Assembly: GCA_964016985.1 (NCBI GenBank) | Contig: OZ024826.1 | Coordinates: forward strand, 40,217,070 to 40,281,069 | Direction of reading: 5' to 3' | DNA: 64,000 nt | Origin: Anodontia alba | Taxonomy: Eukaryota > Mollusca > Bivalvia > Lucinida > Lucinidae | Shown here: positions 51,489 through 60,535 of the stretch, piece after piece | Layout of the letters: each line of letters starts with the position of its first letter | Position numbering within the stretch: position 1 is the stretch's first letter | The notes under the pieces: model-generated | Databases searched by the model: none | Told to the model about the DNA's origin: nothing | The model's input: the letters and a program-made list of their open reading frames with translations, nothing else | Translations under genes and position numbers: made by a program

Positions 51489-51773
51489 CATTACGAAAAC
51501 ACGCCTATTCAAATATAACGAAATGTTCACCTCCAAAAAATGAAAATTTTCAGATAAAAAAAAAAACTCTGATATTTTTCATATTTCTGCTCAAAACATA
51601 GATTGTGGGTACTCGTTAGAACCGCCTTGGTGAGGCGAATCTAACGAGTACCCACAATCTATGTTTTTGAGCAGAAATAAGAAAAATAGTGTACACCCCT
51701 GTAAACCCCAGTTTTACAATATAAACGTGTGATTTAAGGGGGTCAATATTATATAGGCGTGTTTTCCTGATAG
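51489..51773. mobile_element. fbA copy 8, reverse orientation
   Basis: CATTACGAAAACACGCC to GGCGTGTTTTCCTGATAG. Hairpin nearly perfect (gtactcgttagaaccgcctt). Confidence 0.9.
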
Positions 51774-52220
51774 GCATACTAAGCGTCCAAAGCTGTCTGC
51801 TACCGATCATCTACATTAGGGAAAACTGTCATTAATCGGATTGTAAAAACGAACTAAATTATGAGGAAAGTTTTTATATATATATATTTGCAGACAGCGC
51901 TGCACATTCACACAGTCTGATCATGTACTTCGCTGTGCGCTTTATATATAGCTTCCGTAATCTATGTAGCGTTTACCGCCGGAAAATAAGATCTAACAAG
52001 TCTATGTTCATGAACAGGCGTATCTAAATCTAAGTTGTTCGCAAATGTCTCAAGGACCTCTTCTACTCATGGAGAGGCCAAAATCCATCCACATAAGGTG
52101 TGTTGGGAGAAAATTCTTTGCTTTTAGAATGTATTTGGTGTGCAATTAAGCGGATAGCAATTCATATATGTTATTTCCCTTGTAAAAGGGGACAAAAACT
52201 AGGGAGTGTATGCAGTCCCC
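51774..52220. other. Unassigned intergenic sequence
   Basis: A short fbD-like remnant near 51896-51945. No gene. Confidence 0.4.
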
Positions 52221-52449
52221 TTAAACCTATTGTAGGCTGGAGACCCCTAAAAGGGTAATTGGCAAACAGTGCAGACCCCGATCAGACGCCACGTTCTGCG
52301 GCGTCTGATCGGGGTCTTCACTGTTTGCAAATATTTCAACCATTTTTCTCCAGGAATATCTAAATTATACAGCCTGACATACCTAAAAACGAGATTAGAC
52401 TCTCCCAATATATAGTGTGGGGGAGTTTATTCAGTCTACAATGGGTTAA
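52221..52449. mobile_element. fbC element at the stop codon of the FKRP-like gene
   Basis: 229 bp with TTAA at 52221-52224 and 52446-52449. Termini TTAAACCTATTGTAGGCTGG and (minus strand) TTAACCCATTGTAGACTG are inverted. Core hairpin 'gtgcagaccccgatcagacg' with complement at 52265-52330. The right TTAA contains the stop codon of the neighbouring gene. Confidence 0.9.
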
Positions 52450-54326
52450 GGTATAGGCACTTGAAACTGTAAATTTCCATCTGTGTTATATTGGTCTAAG
52501 CATGCATGATGACCGGGTTCTTCACATTTCAAGAAATGCTCTGTCTTATAATTAATCCACCCACTCTTTAGTCCCATTGTCAGCCAGTGTAGGGCATGTC
52601 TGTATACTTCGTGTCCATATCTATTGCGTACAAACAACCCAGGATTCCTTGGTGCATTCACCCATTTACCGTCCAGCAAAACTTTCGTTGGCTTCATCTC
52701 AGCTGTAATTAGCAACTCTGAATCCATCCTATGCTGTCCGTACATCTCGATATTCCACCCGGTTGTTCCTATTTGAAACTTTCCACCGGCTGTTCTGTTA
52801 TCTGCACAACACCACAATGACTCGAGATCGGTAAAACGGTATTCTGACTTTTCAAATTTGTCTTTTAGAGCTTGGAAGGCAGAGTAGTTACCAGATAAAA
52901 ATGTAACATCAGCATCTCTCTCCCATGGAAGAATTTTGTTAAATTTCATAGCACCTAGTGCAGTTCCTTCTTGTAATTCACATATAACGTTAGCCTCTTC
53001 ACATGTGGACATAAGGAAATTAATAGCATCTGCAAGCCTGTTCAGACCACAAGGTGAACTAACCTTTGATTTGGAGAATGAAACACCTCTGTTACAAGCG
53101 GACACGACAGTCTTACCGAGAGGAGTCCGCACTTGATATAAGTCCCAGTCTATCATAAATAATTCCCATTTCTCTTTTTCTACTACCCTCTTAAATGTGT
53201 TGAACATAGAATCGGGACAAACTGCAACTTCCAAGTTCTCTTTATTCAGTCTTAGATACAAATCCTCAAATAATCCGTTTGATTCTTCGAAATTCTTAAA
53301 TGCAAATGCTTTTAATGTTTTCTTAGATGATATGAACGGTCCTTGCATATAATCACAAAATAAGCACTCATGCATAGATTCATCATATCCATGTACAAAA
53401 CTTAAACTGTAGTTTCTATATGCTACCTGTTGACAGCCATTTGTCCAGTGGCCATCTGGTGTTCTAAATGCCCCACCAGCTGCCGCTAAATGTAGACTTT
53501 CTAGTTCCCTGATAAGACGATCAAATCTAGTATCGTTTGTAATAAATTCCACGTTTCTAGCAACGAATACATACTGCGTTTTTACTGCATCAATTAAACT
53601 ATTCCACACTTTTCCTGACGACCATCCTCTTATTGCGAAAGTATCTTTGAATATGAGATTAGGAAATTTTTTGGTGAATTTTTCGGCTATTTGTGTAGGA
53701 ACATCAGCAGCTATTACCAAATTGAACTTAGGCTGCTGTCTGTAAACAGACTTAATAAATTTATCCACAGCTTTTCCCGTATTATCTGAACTACGCAGTG
53801 ATTTAATATAAACAGCAATGGTTACCAGATCAGTGATCGGTTTTCCGTACTCACAGGTTTTTACTTCAAAACCTTTGTAATAGAACGGATACCCATATGT
53901 AGTGCCTTTATATTCTTCCGGACAAATTGTCTTTGCAGCAACAACTGGTCTTCCTTTCAATGAAAGTGGATTAATGTTTAGATCTTCTAGGATAGTATCC
54001 ACCAGATTAACAGCGGCTGTTAGACTATCACTTGTTTTAGTACCTCTTACATGTTTCTTTGCTTTATAAATCTTTTTCGCTAATTCAGCTATCTTATCTT
54101 TTATGTTATAGACTTCTAAAGGTATGGTTACATTCTTTCTTCTAATTACAGTTAAAGGTCCGGTTGGAGACACAAGGTCAAGTACGTCTCTCTGCATTAT
54201 AAATGACATTCCTGTATGCTGGTTCCAGATATGGAACATAAGACCTACTAATGTTAACAATAATCCTATAGCTGTAACCACAGACAGTCCCACAATAGGG
54301 CGTAAACGACAATGTACAGTCCTCAT
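52446..54326 (-). CDS. LicD/fukutin-related-protein-like type II membrane protein
   Basis: 626 residues from the ATG at 54326 (MRTVHCRLRP). This start is preferred over the upstream in-frame ATG at 54377 because a strong acceptor (TTATTTTTTTCCAG on the minus strand) ends at 54338, placing the exon edge between the two. One membrane segment at residues about 11-34 (IVGLSVVTAIGLLLTLVGLM) follows a short basic N-terminus, a type II Golgi topology. Residues about 160-400 resemble a glycosyltransferase-like stem domain, as in FKRP. The C-terminal part is LicD-like: GLNRLADAIN, ICELQEGTALGAMKF, and PWERDADVTF with Asp471 and Asp473 as the likely metal/nucleotide ligands. FKRP transfers ribitol phosphate from CDP-ribitol to a dystroglycan glycan. 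Substrate here is unknown, and human FKRP is shorter (495 residues). Confidence 0.85.
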   Translation of the reverse strand: MRTVHCRLRPIVGLSVVTAIGLLLTLVGLMFHIWNQHTGMSFIMQRDVLDLVSPTGPLTVIRRKNVTIPLEVYNIKDKIAELAKKIYKAKKHVRGTKTSDSLTAAVNLVDTILEDLNINPLSLKGRPVVAAKTICPEEYKGTTYGYPFYYKGFEVKTCEYGKPITDLVTIAVYIKSLRSSDNTGKAVDKFIKSVYRQQPKFNLVIAADVPTQIAEKFTKKFPNLIFKDTFAIRGWSSGKVWNSLIDAVKTQYVFVARNVEFITNDTRFDRLIRELESLHLAAAGGAFRTPDGHWTNGCQQVAYRNYSLSFVHGYDESMHECLFCDYMQGPFISSKKTLKAFAFKNFEESNGLFEDLYLRLNKENLEVAVCPDSMFNTFKRVVEKEKWELFMIDWDLYQVRTPLGKTVVSACNRGVSFSKSKVSSPCGLNRLADAINFLMSTCEEANVICELQEGTALGAMKFNKILPWERDADVTFLSGNYSAFQALKDKFEKSEYRFTDLESLWCCADNRTAGGKFQIGTTGWNIEMYGQHRMDSELLITAEMKPTKVLLDGKWVNAPRNPGLFVRNRYGHEVYRHALHWLTMGLKSGWINYKTEHFLKCEEPGHHACLDQYNTDGNLQFQVPIP

Positions 54327-54336
54327 TTTTTCATGA

Positions 54337-54341
54337 TCTGG
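54337..54341 (-). promoter_or_regulatory. 3' splice site before the FKRP-like start
   Basis: Minus strand reads TTTTTTTCCAG then ATCATGAAAAAATGAGG. The exon thus starts at 54337, 11 nt before the main ATG. A three-codon upstream frame (ATG AAA AAA TGA) ends overlapping that ATG. The 5' exon is not found in the window. Confidence 0.7.
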
Positions 54342-54484
54342 AAAAAAATAAGTTATGTCATGAATAAAGGTTTGCATATGTAATAGGGAAGGACCAGACT
54401 GAAAGCCTATTAGCTAATGATATTGTAAAGTTTTCAGGATCGTCCACGAAGCAAGCAACGCGGTCATAACCGCAATATGCTTTC

Positions 54485-54642
54485 CAGAGGGCACTTGACG
54501 TTTATACAAAATTGCATCGACGTTAATGCGACGTAGTCTCAACGTTGCCTGTCAGCTGTTTACCTTACTCCCAAGTGGGCACGCACCGTTCAGACAATTA
54601 CGTTGCATCGACACTGATTAAACGCCACATGACCGCTGGGTC
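54485..54642. mobile_element. fbI copy, degraded
   Basis: GGGCACTTGACGTTTATAC to CACATGACCGCTGGG, with ACGT-rich arms. An internal segment interrupts the palindrome. Confidence 0.6.
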
Positions 54643-54748
54643 TGCTTTTGACATATTTTAGAAAGATTTTTTTTTGTTTTGATTTTGTTTTGTTTTGTTT
54701 TGTATTTTTACATGGCGCTTTAGTCTTTTTCAAACTTGTGTCATGATT

Positions 54749-54752
54749 CAAT
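54749..54752. repeat. Target site duplication CAAT, left
   Basis: CAAT directly before the left LTR; the same four bases follow the right LTR at 61134-61137. Confidence 0.9.
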
Positions 54753-55350
54753 TGTTACGAGCCAGGCGTAACGAGAAAGAAATGAAAGTGAAACCAGCAA
54801 CAAGCTTTAAATTATTAACAATATTTATTCATAAAAAAGTAAGACAAGATTCAAAACAAAAGAATGTAAATAAACAGTACCTTTCAAGTTTATGTCACAA
54901 AGTCCCTCTGAAATAATTTTAATCCATGAGAATTTATAAAACAAATCCTTTGAATATCAGTTTCTGATCCCACAATTTAAAGTTCCTGAATTCAGAATTT
55001 AAGTCCAGAATGAATAAAATAGTAAGTAATCCAGTATAGAATAATTTCCAGTGAAAGTATACAAAGATGCCCAGATGAAATTCTTCTCTCCTTATATAAT
55101 ATCAGAGAACGTTCTAGAAAAAGAATTTACTACAAGCATCTCTTATTTTCTAGGTTCCTTCAGGAAACTTCTAAATCTTCCATGACATGCCAAAAATAAC
55201 TCAGTCCAGAATCAAGGCTGTAAACATCATGTTATTGTAAACATGTTGAACATTCCAGAAAGTTATTTTTGGAAACATAGTAAATAAAGCTATTTATGGA
55301 AACATAGTAAACATGTTGTTTAAAACAATTGAACACCCTGTTATATAACA
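54753..55350 (-). repeat. 3' LTR of the Gmr1-like element (598 bp)
   Basis: Starts TGTTA and ends AACA in plus-strand reading. Identical to the right LTR except C at 54880 against T at 60663. Minus-strand TATATAA at 55092-55098 and AATAAA at 54824-54829 are candidate promoter and poly(A) signals. As the 3' LTR it points into the FKRP-like gene, about 0.4 kb from its acceptor. Confidence 0.97.
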
Positions 55351-55362
55351 CTTCCCCTCTTC
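55351..55362 (-). other. Polypurine tract
   Basis: Minus strand GAAGAGGGGAAG directly before the 3' LTR, the expected primer for plus-strand synthesis. Confidence 0.85.
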
Positions 55363-55485
55363 AGGGAAAAGAAAGATTTATGTAATAAAGCTTTCTTTTG
55401 CCATAAATTATCATAAAATAAAATACTGATAAAGGCAATTATTATCTTATATATAGCAAGTTACAGGAAACCACAGATCAAGACA

Positions 55486-58400
55486 TCATGCTCTGGACAA
55501 GGCATCAGGAATAATATTATCTTTTCCCCTGATATGCCTGATGTCAAGATTGTATTCCTGTAACAACAGGCTCCATCTGAGCAACCTCTGATTCTTGTTT
55601 TTCATCTTATGGATGAAAGTCAGTGGATTGTGATCACTGAAAACAACAATAGGTGAGGACGAAGAAGTCAGATAAACTTCAAAATGTTGAAGAGCAAGAA
55701 TGAGAGACAAACATTCTTTCTCTACTGTAGAATAATTCTTTTGATGTTTGTTAAACTTTTTCGAAAAGTAACAAACTGGATGATCCACACCATTGTCATC
55801 CTCTTGCAGTAATACACCACCTGCACCAACATCACTCGCATCTACTGCTAACTTGAATTCTTCATTAAAATTCGGTGCCAAGAGAACCGGCTCACTTCTC
55901 AGTATGGCTTTCAGTTTATCAAAGGCATTCTGACAATCACTGGTCCACTTAAACCTCATTCTTTTACCAAGTAAATTAGTCAGTGGCTCAGCAATGACAG
56001 AAAAATTATTACAGAATTTTCTGTAATAACTGGCCATACCAAGAAACCTCATCAGTTGTCTTTTGCATGTGGGCACCGGAAAATTTGAAATAGCTTCAAC
56101 TTTAGCCTCTATAGGTTTAACCTGACCATGACCAACAACATGTCCTAGAAATGTTAAAGTTGCATGACAGAATTCACTTTTAGCAAGGTTTATTGTCAAT
56201 TTTGCTTCACTTAGTTTATCAAAGAATGCTTTGATAGTTCCAAGATGGTGATTCCATTCATCACTGTATATGATGGCATCATCGATGTAAGCATCGCAAT
56301 GCTCGATTCCAGCTATTATGGTGTTGATTAAGCGTTGAAATGTTGCTGGAGAGTTTTTCATTCCGAAAGGCATTACTTTATAGTGATATAATCCATCAGG
56401 AGTAACAAATGCTGAGACCTCTTTGGCTCTTTCTGTGAGAGGAATTTGCCAAAATCCTTTCAGAAGATCAAATTTAGTTATATATTTTGAATTTCCAACT
56501 TTGTCAATACAGTCATCCATTCTTGGTATGGGAAAAGTGTCTGTTTTACTCAAATTATTGACCTTCCTGTAATCGGTGCACATCCGATATGTTCCATCAG
56601 GTTTTGGCACAAGAATGCAAGGTGAACTCCATTCACTTTGACTTGGTTCAATAAAATCATTGTACAGCAAATACTGAATTTCCTCCTTAAGATATTTTTG
56701 TTTTGTTGGGTTCATTCTATATGGATGTTGTTTGACAGGTTGTGAGTCCTCAACATTCACATCATGATAAATTTTGTCAGTCCTTGTAGGAATGTCCGGA
56801 AATAAGTGTTCATATTGATAAATTAACTGTTTCAGTTCTTTTCTTTGGACTGGATCTAGGTGTGAAAGTTTCTGGTCGAGATCCTTTAGAATGTCAGAAT
56901 TCTGAAGTTTTGATGAAGCAGGATCAGATTTGGTGAATTTCATGTCTTCAGAGTTCATTTCACTTTGTTCCTGAGGGACTGAACTAATAACACTAATTGG
57001 TGTAACAGAAGAGCTATCCCTATCTATGTATTGTTTAAGCATGTTAACATGACATAACTGTTTTTGTTTACGCCTCCCAGGAGTGTTAACAATGTAATTA
57101 ACATCACTAATCTGTTTATCTACAGTGTAAGGGCCGTAATATCTGGCTTGCAGTGGTTTGCCAGGAATAGGCAAAAGAGCAAGTACCCTGTCTCCAGGCA
57201 TAAATTGTCTTTCTTTTGCATTTTCATCATACCAACGTTTCATTTTCCTTTGTGCTGACTTAAGATTGGTCCGAGCAGCTTCACAAGCTTTAGACAGCCG
57301 GTCTTTAAAATCTGATACATACTGAAGTAAGTTCAGAGAACTGTCATCATTTGAGAGAAATTTCTCTTTCAAAAGTTTCAAAGGTCCACGCACAGTGTGG
57401 CCAAATACCAGCTCAAATGGGCTGAAACCAAGAGATTCCTGAACAGATTCTCTAACGGCAAACAACAACAAATGGATGCCCTCATCCCAATCTTTTTCAG
57501 TATCAAAGCAGTATGATCTGATCATATTTTTCAGTGTCTGATGAAATCTTTCAAGGGCACCTTGACTTTCAGGATGATAAGGTGACGATTTATATTGAGT
57601 AATGCCCAACTCGTGTATGACCTGTTGAAAAATTCCAGACATAAAATTAGAGCCCTGATCCGACTGAACAGACTTTGGGAGACCTACAAATGTAAAAAAC
57701 TTTACCAAAGCCTTAACAATGTTCTTTGTTTTAATATTCCTAAGTGGAATAGCTTCTGGGAAACGTGTAGAAGCACACATTATAGTGAGAAGATACTCAT
57801 GACCTGACTTTGTTTTGGGCAAGGGACCAACACAGTCAATAATTATTCTGCTAAAAGGTTCATCAAAAGCAGGAATGAGCTGTAAATGAGCTTTTGGTAT
57901 TGTCTGGTTGGGTTTTCCTACCATCTGACAAGTATGGCAAGATTTACAAAATTGAGAAACGTCAGATTTTAACCCTGGCCAGTAAAAATGGTTAAGAATT
58001 TTATGATAGGTCTTATTTATACCTAAATGACCTGACATGGGAGTGTCATGGGCCAAGTTCAAAATTTCAGGGCGATAAGCCCTAGGAACCACTATTTGGT
58101 GGTTAACAGTCCACTCGTCTTCTGCTGAGACATCAGGAGGACGCCATTTTCTCATTAAAATGCCATTTTTGACATAAAAACAGACTGGGACTTGATCTAT
58201 TTCTTTCTCATCTAAAGCCCTTTCAAGCAAAGGCAAAATTTCAGGATCATTATGCTGTTCCTTACAAAGCTGGGACCTTGACACCAAGTCATGACCTTGA
58301 CCTTGGTCATTTAATATTGCAGAGTAATGACTGGACTCTGACTTGTTATGTAACTCCGTCTGTTTGTCAGACAGGCTGGATGAAAGAGAATTTGTAATCT

Positions 58401-60270
58401 CATGTTTAAAAGACTGACCCAAAAAGGTATCAGTTAAATCAATGTCCCCATCATTCTGTTTTGCTTTCTTTGCCATGGCCCTTGTAACGGCACAAGATGG
58501 GTAAAGATCAGGGATTTCCTGTTCAATGGGATCAGGTGGCTGATCAATACAAGGTATGTTAGTCAAAAGTGGGTTTACCACAACCTTATCTCCTGCTAAG
58601 TCATTGCCTAACAGTAAGTGAACACCTTTAAAAGGTAAAGAAGGTCGAATACCAACAGCCACTAAACCAGTTACCAAGTCTGAGGATAAATAAATGTTAT
58701 GAAGAGGAACATTAACAAATCCACACTCTACACCCTGAATAAGGACACTTGTCCCAGAAGAAGTCTTCTCAGAAAAAGGCAGAGTATCTGCTAAAATAAG
58801 GGATTGAGAAGCTCCAGTATCTCGTAAGATTTTAATTGGGGTAGACTGGGCATAGTCACTATTTAGTGACACAAAACCATCTGATAAGAATGGTTCATAA
58901 ATCTCCATAACAGAATCAGTCTCAGGCCTTTCGGTCTGGATAGGATCTTCCTCCTTAACACATGACTGTGGTTTTGACCGTAAAGAGGTAAGGCCAGTAG
59001 GTTTAAGCCCCTCTTGCTTTTCTTTCTTTCTTTTCAGATGTAAACATTCAGATATAATATGACCTGTCCTTTTGCAATAATTGCAAATTGGTTGAGATAA
59101 GGGATTTTGATCTTTATTTTCACCAGAAGGTTTGGGTTTGGGAGTAATTGTTTGGCTATGACTGCCAGGTGGATTACTAGGACTATGTTTGGATCCTGAA
59201 TGTGGGAAAAATGGTCTTCTAGAGGGATTTGACTTATTAATAAAGGAAACTTTATGTGTTAAAGCATAATCATCTGCAAGTCGAGCTGCAGCTTCCAAAG
59301 TTTCAACCTGTTTCTCATCTAAAAAGGACTTAATGTCTGAATTTATGCACCTTTTGAACTCCTCTACAAGCATGAGCTGCCTAAGTTTTTCATGATCGGA
59401 GCCAATTTTCTTTGAAGAGCACCACCTATCAAATAGCTGTTCTTTAGTTCTAGCAAATTCTACATGAGTCTGCTCATTTTCTTTCTTACAGTTCCTAAAT
59501 TTTTGCCTGTAAGCCTCAGGGACCAACTCATAAGCCTTAAGAATTAATTCCTTTACAGTATCATAACTGGAGCTCTGCTGGACAGTCAGCTGAGTATAAA
59601 TTTCTCGAGCCTTCCCAATTATAACACTTTGCAAAAGCAAGGTCCAATGCTCCTTTGGCCATTTTAAATTTTCTGCTACTTTTTCAAAATGAAGAAAATA
59701 TTTGTCAACCTCTTTTTCTTGAAAAGGGGGAACTAATCTGATGTGTTTGGTAATGTCAAAATGAACGCCAGACTCTAAAGGTTGCCGTTTTACCGTCATA
59801 TTTTGCATTTCTAATTCTTTCATTCTTAATTCTGTATCAAATTTTAATTTTTCCCTTTCTATCTGCATTTGTCTTTCTTTTTCTTTCTCCCTCTCTTCCA
59901 TTTCCATTCTTTCTTTCTGCACTCTTTCTTCCATTTCCATTCTTTCCTTCTGCATTTGTCTTTCTTGTTCCATTCTAAGTTTTTCTTGCTCTAATCTTAA
60001 TTTTTCTAACTCAATTTGCTTCTGAATCTCAAGCTCTCGCATTTGCAAACCTGTCTGTGTAACGAGAACAAGAGACAAAGCAGAAGAATCAAGAATTTCC
60101 TTATCAACCAAAAATTGGACCAAAATATTTTTTATTTCCTGTTTTAACATGGACTTGTTGACGGTAGTCAATTCATAGTGAGCAGCAATATCCAACAAAT
60201 CAGACTTTTTGGCCAAATCTAACAGCTCCTGCGAAGGCGCAGTGATAAAAGCTTGAAGGTCAAATGACAT
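55486..60270 (-). CDS. Gag-Pol polyprotein, Gmr1-like order (1594 aa)
   Basis: ATG at 60270. Residues 12-60 form a SAP-like helical segment and 77-159 a charged coiled coil with an internal RMEMEER repeat. A capsid-like region at 250-335 (VPEAYRQKF, KEQLFDRW, LRQLMLVEEFKR) resembles the SCAN domain. A CCHC knuckle (CNYCKRTGHIISEC) is at 396-409 and the protease DTG at 484-486. The integrase zinc finger (H748, C778, C781) is followed by core D812, D871, E907 (D,D35E) and a GPY module at 1046. In the RT, Asp1268 (FDLLKGFWQ) and YIDD at 1328-1331 are present. RNase H begins with Asp1477 (VDASD) and ends GKDNIIPDALSRA. All catalytic residues that I can place are present. Gag and Pol share one frame with no frameshift or stop, so Gag:Pol ratio must be set some other way. 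Confidence 0.95.
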   Translation of the reverse strand: MSFDLQAFITAPSQELLDLAKKSDLLDIAAHYELTTVNKSMLKQEIKNILVQFLVDKEILDSSALSLVLVTQTGLQMRELEIQKQIELEKLRLEQEKLRMEQERQMQKERMEMEERVQKERMEMEEREKEKERQMQIEREKLKFDTELRMKELEMQNMTVKRQPLESGVHFDITKHIRLVPPFQEKEVDKYFLHFEKVAENLKWPKEHWTLLLQSVIIGKAREIYTQLTVQQSSSYDTVKELILKAYELVPEAYRQKFRNCKKENEQTHVEFARTKEQLFDRWCSSKKIGSDHEKLRQLMLVEEFKRCINSDIKSFLDEKQVETLEAAARLADDYALTHKVSFINKSNPSRRPFFPHSGSKHSPSNPPGSHSQTITPKPKPSGENKDQNPLSQPICNYCKRTGHIISECLHLKRKKEKQEGLKPTGLTSLRSKPQSCVKEEDPIQTERPETDSVMEIYEPFLSDGFVSLNSDYAQSTPIKILRDTGASQSLILADTLPFSEKTSSGTSVLIQGVECGFVNVPLHNIYLSSDLVTGLVAVGIRPSLPFKGVHLLLGNDLAGDKVVVNPLLTNIPCIDQPPDPIEQEIPDLYPSCAVTRAMAKKAKQNDGDIDLTDTFLGQSFKHEITNSLSSSLSDKQTELHNKSESSHYSAILNDQGQGHDLVSRSQLCKEQHNDPEILPLLERALDEKEIDQVPVCFYVKNGILMRKWRPPDVSAEDEWTVNHQIVVPRAYRPEILNLAHDTPMSGHLGINKTYHKILNHFYWPGLKSDVSQFCKSCHTCQMVGKPNQTIPKAHLQLIPAFDEPFSRIIIDCVGPLPKTKSGHEYLLTIMCASTRFPEAIPLRNIKTKNIVKALVKFFTFVGLPKSVQSDQGSNFMSGIFQQVIHELGITQYKSSPYHPESQGALERFHQTLKNMIRSYCFDTEKDWDEGIHLLLFAVRESVQESLGFSPFELVFGHTVRGPLKLLKEKFLSNDDSSLNLLQYVSDFKDRLSKACEAARTNLKSAQRKMKRWYDENAKERQFMPGDRVLALLPIPGKPLQARYYGPYTVDKQISDVNYIVNTPGRRKQKQLCHVNMLKQYIDRDSSSVTPISVISSVPQEQSEMNSEDMKFTKSDPASSKLQNSDILKDLDQKLSHLDPVQRKELKQLIYQYEHLFPDIPTRTDKIYHDVNVEDSQPVKQHPYRMNPTKQKYLKEEIQYLLYNDFIEPSQSEWSSPCILVPKPDGTYRMCTDYRKVNNLSKTDTFPIPRMDDCIDKVGNSKYITKFDLLKGFWQIPLTERAKEVSAFVTPDGLYHYKVMPFGMKNSPATFQRLINTIIAGIEHCDAYIDDAIIYSDEWNHHLGTIKAFFDKLSEAKLTINLAKSEFCHATLTFLGHVVGHGQVKPIEAKVEAISNFPVPTCKRQLMRFLGMASYYRKFCNNFSVIAEPLTNLLGKRMRFKWTSDCQNAFDKLKAILRSEPVLLAPNFNEEFKLAVDASDVGAGGVLLQEDDNGVDHPVCYFSKKFNKHQKNYSTVEKECLSLILALQHFEVYLTSSSSPIVVFSDHNPLTFIHKMKNKNQRLLRWSLLLQEYNLDIRHIRGKDNIIPDALSRA

Positions 60271-60512
60271 GATTGCTTTTTGCTGGTTTTATCAAGAAAA
60301 TTTATCAATCAGAGTTTATTTATTGATATTTTTCAAAAGTCAATACTTGTTTTTTATCAAATAAAGATTTTTATAATTACTGAAATTTTTTTAAAAGTCA
60401 GTACTTGTTTTATAGCAAACAAATATTTATTTCTTTTTTTTTTTTTTCTTTAAAAATCAATATTTGTTTTCTTTAAAAAGCTCAAACTTGTTTTAGCTCA
60501 AGAAAATGTTCG

Positions 60513-60530
60513 ATCCCGGACGAGCCCCCA
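60513..60530 (-). other. Primer-binding site, tRNA-Pro type
   Basis: Minus strand TGGGGGCTCGTCCGGGAT, 5 nt inside the 5' LTR. This 18-mer is the classic tRNA-Pro complement also used by murine gammaretroviruses. Confidence 0.9.
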
Positions 60531-60535
60531 ATTTC

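Noticed and set aside
54327..54377. Upstream in-frame ATG as start of the FKRP-like protein
   Set aside because: It lies beyond a near-ideal 3' splice site (54338), so these 17 codons are most likely intron.
52936..57807. Plus-strand frames inside the FKRP-like and gag-pol genes
   Set aside because: Antisense shadows of long, well-supported minus-strand coding sequences.
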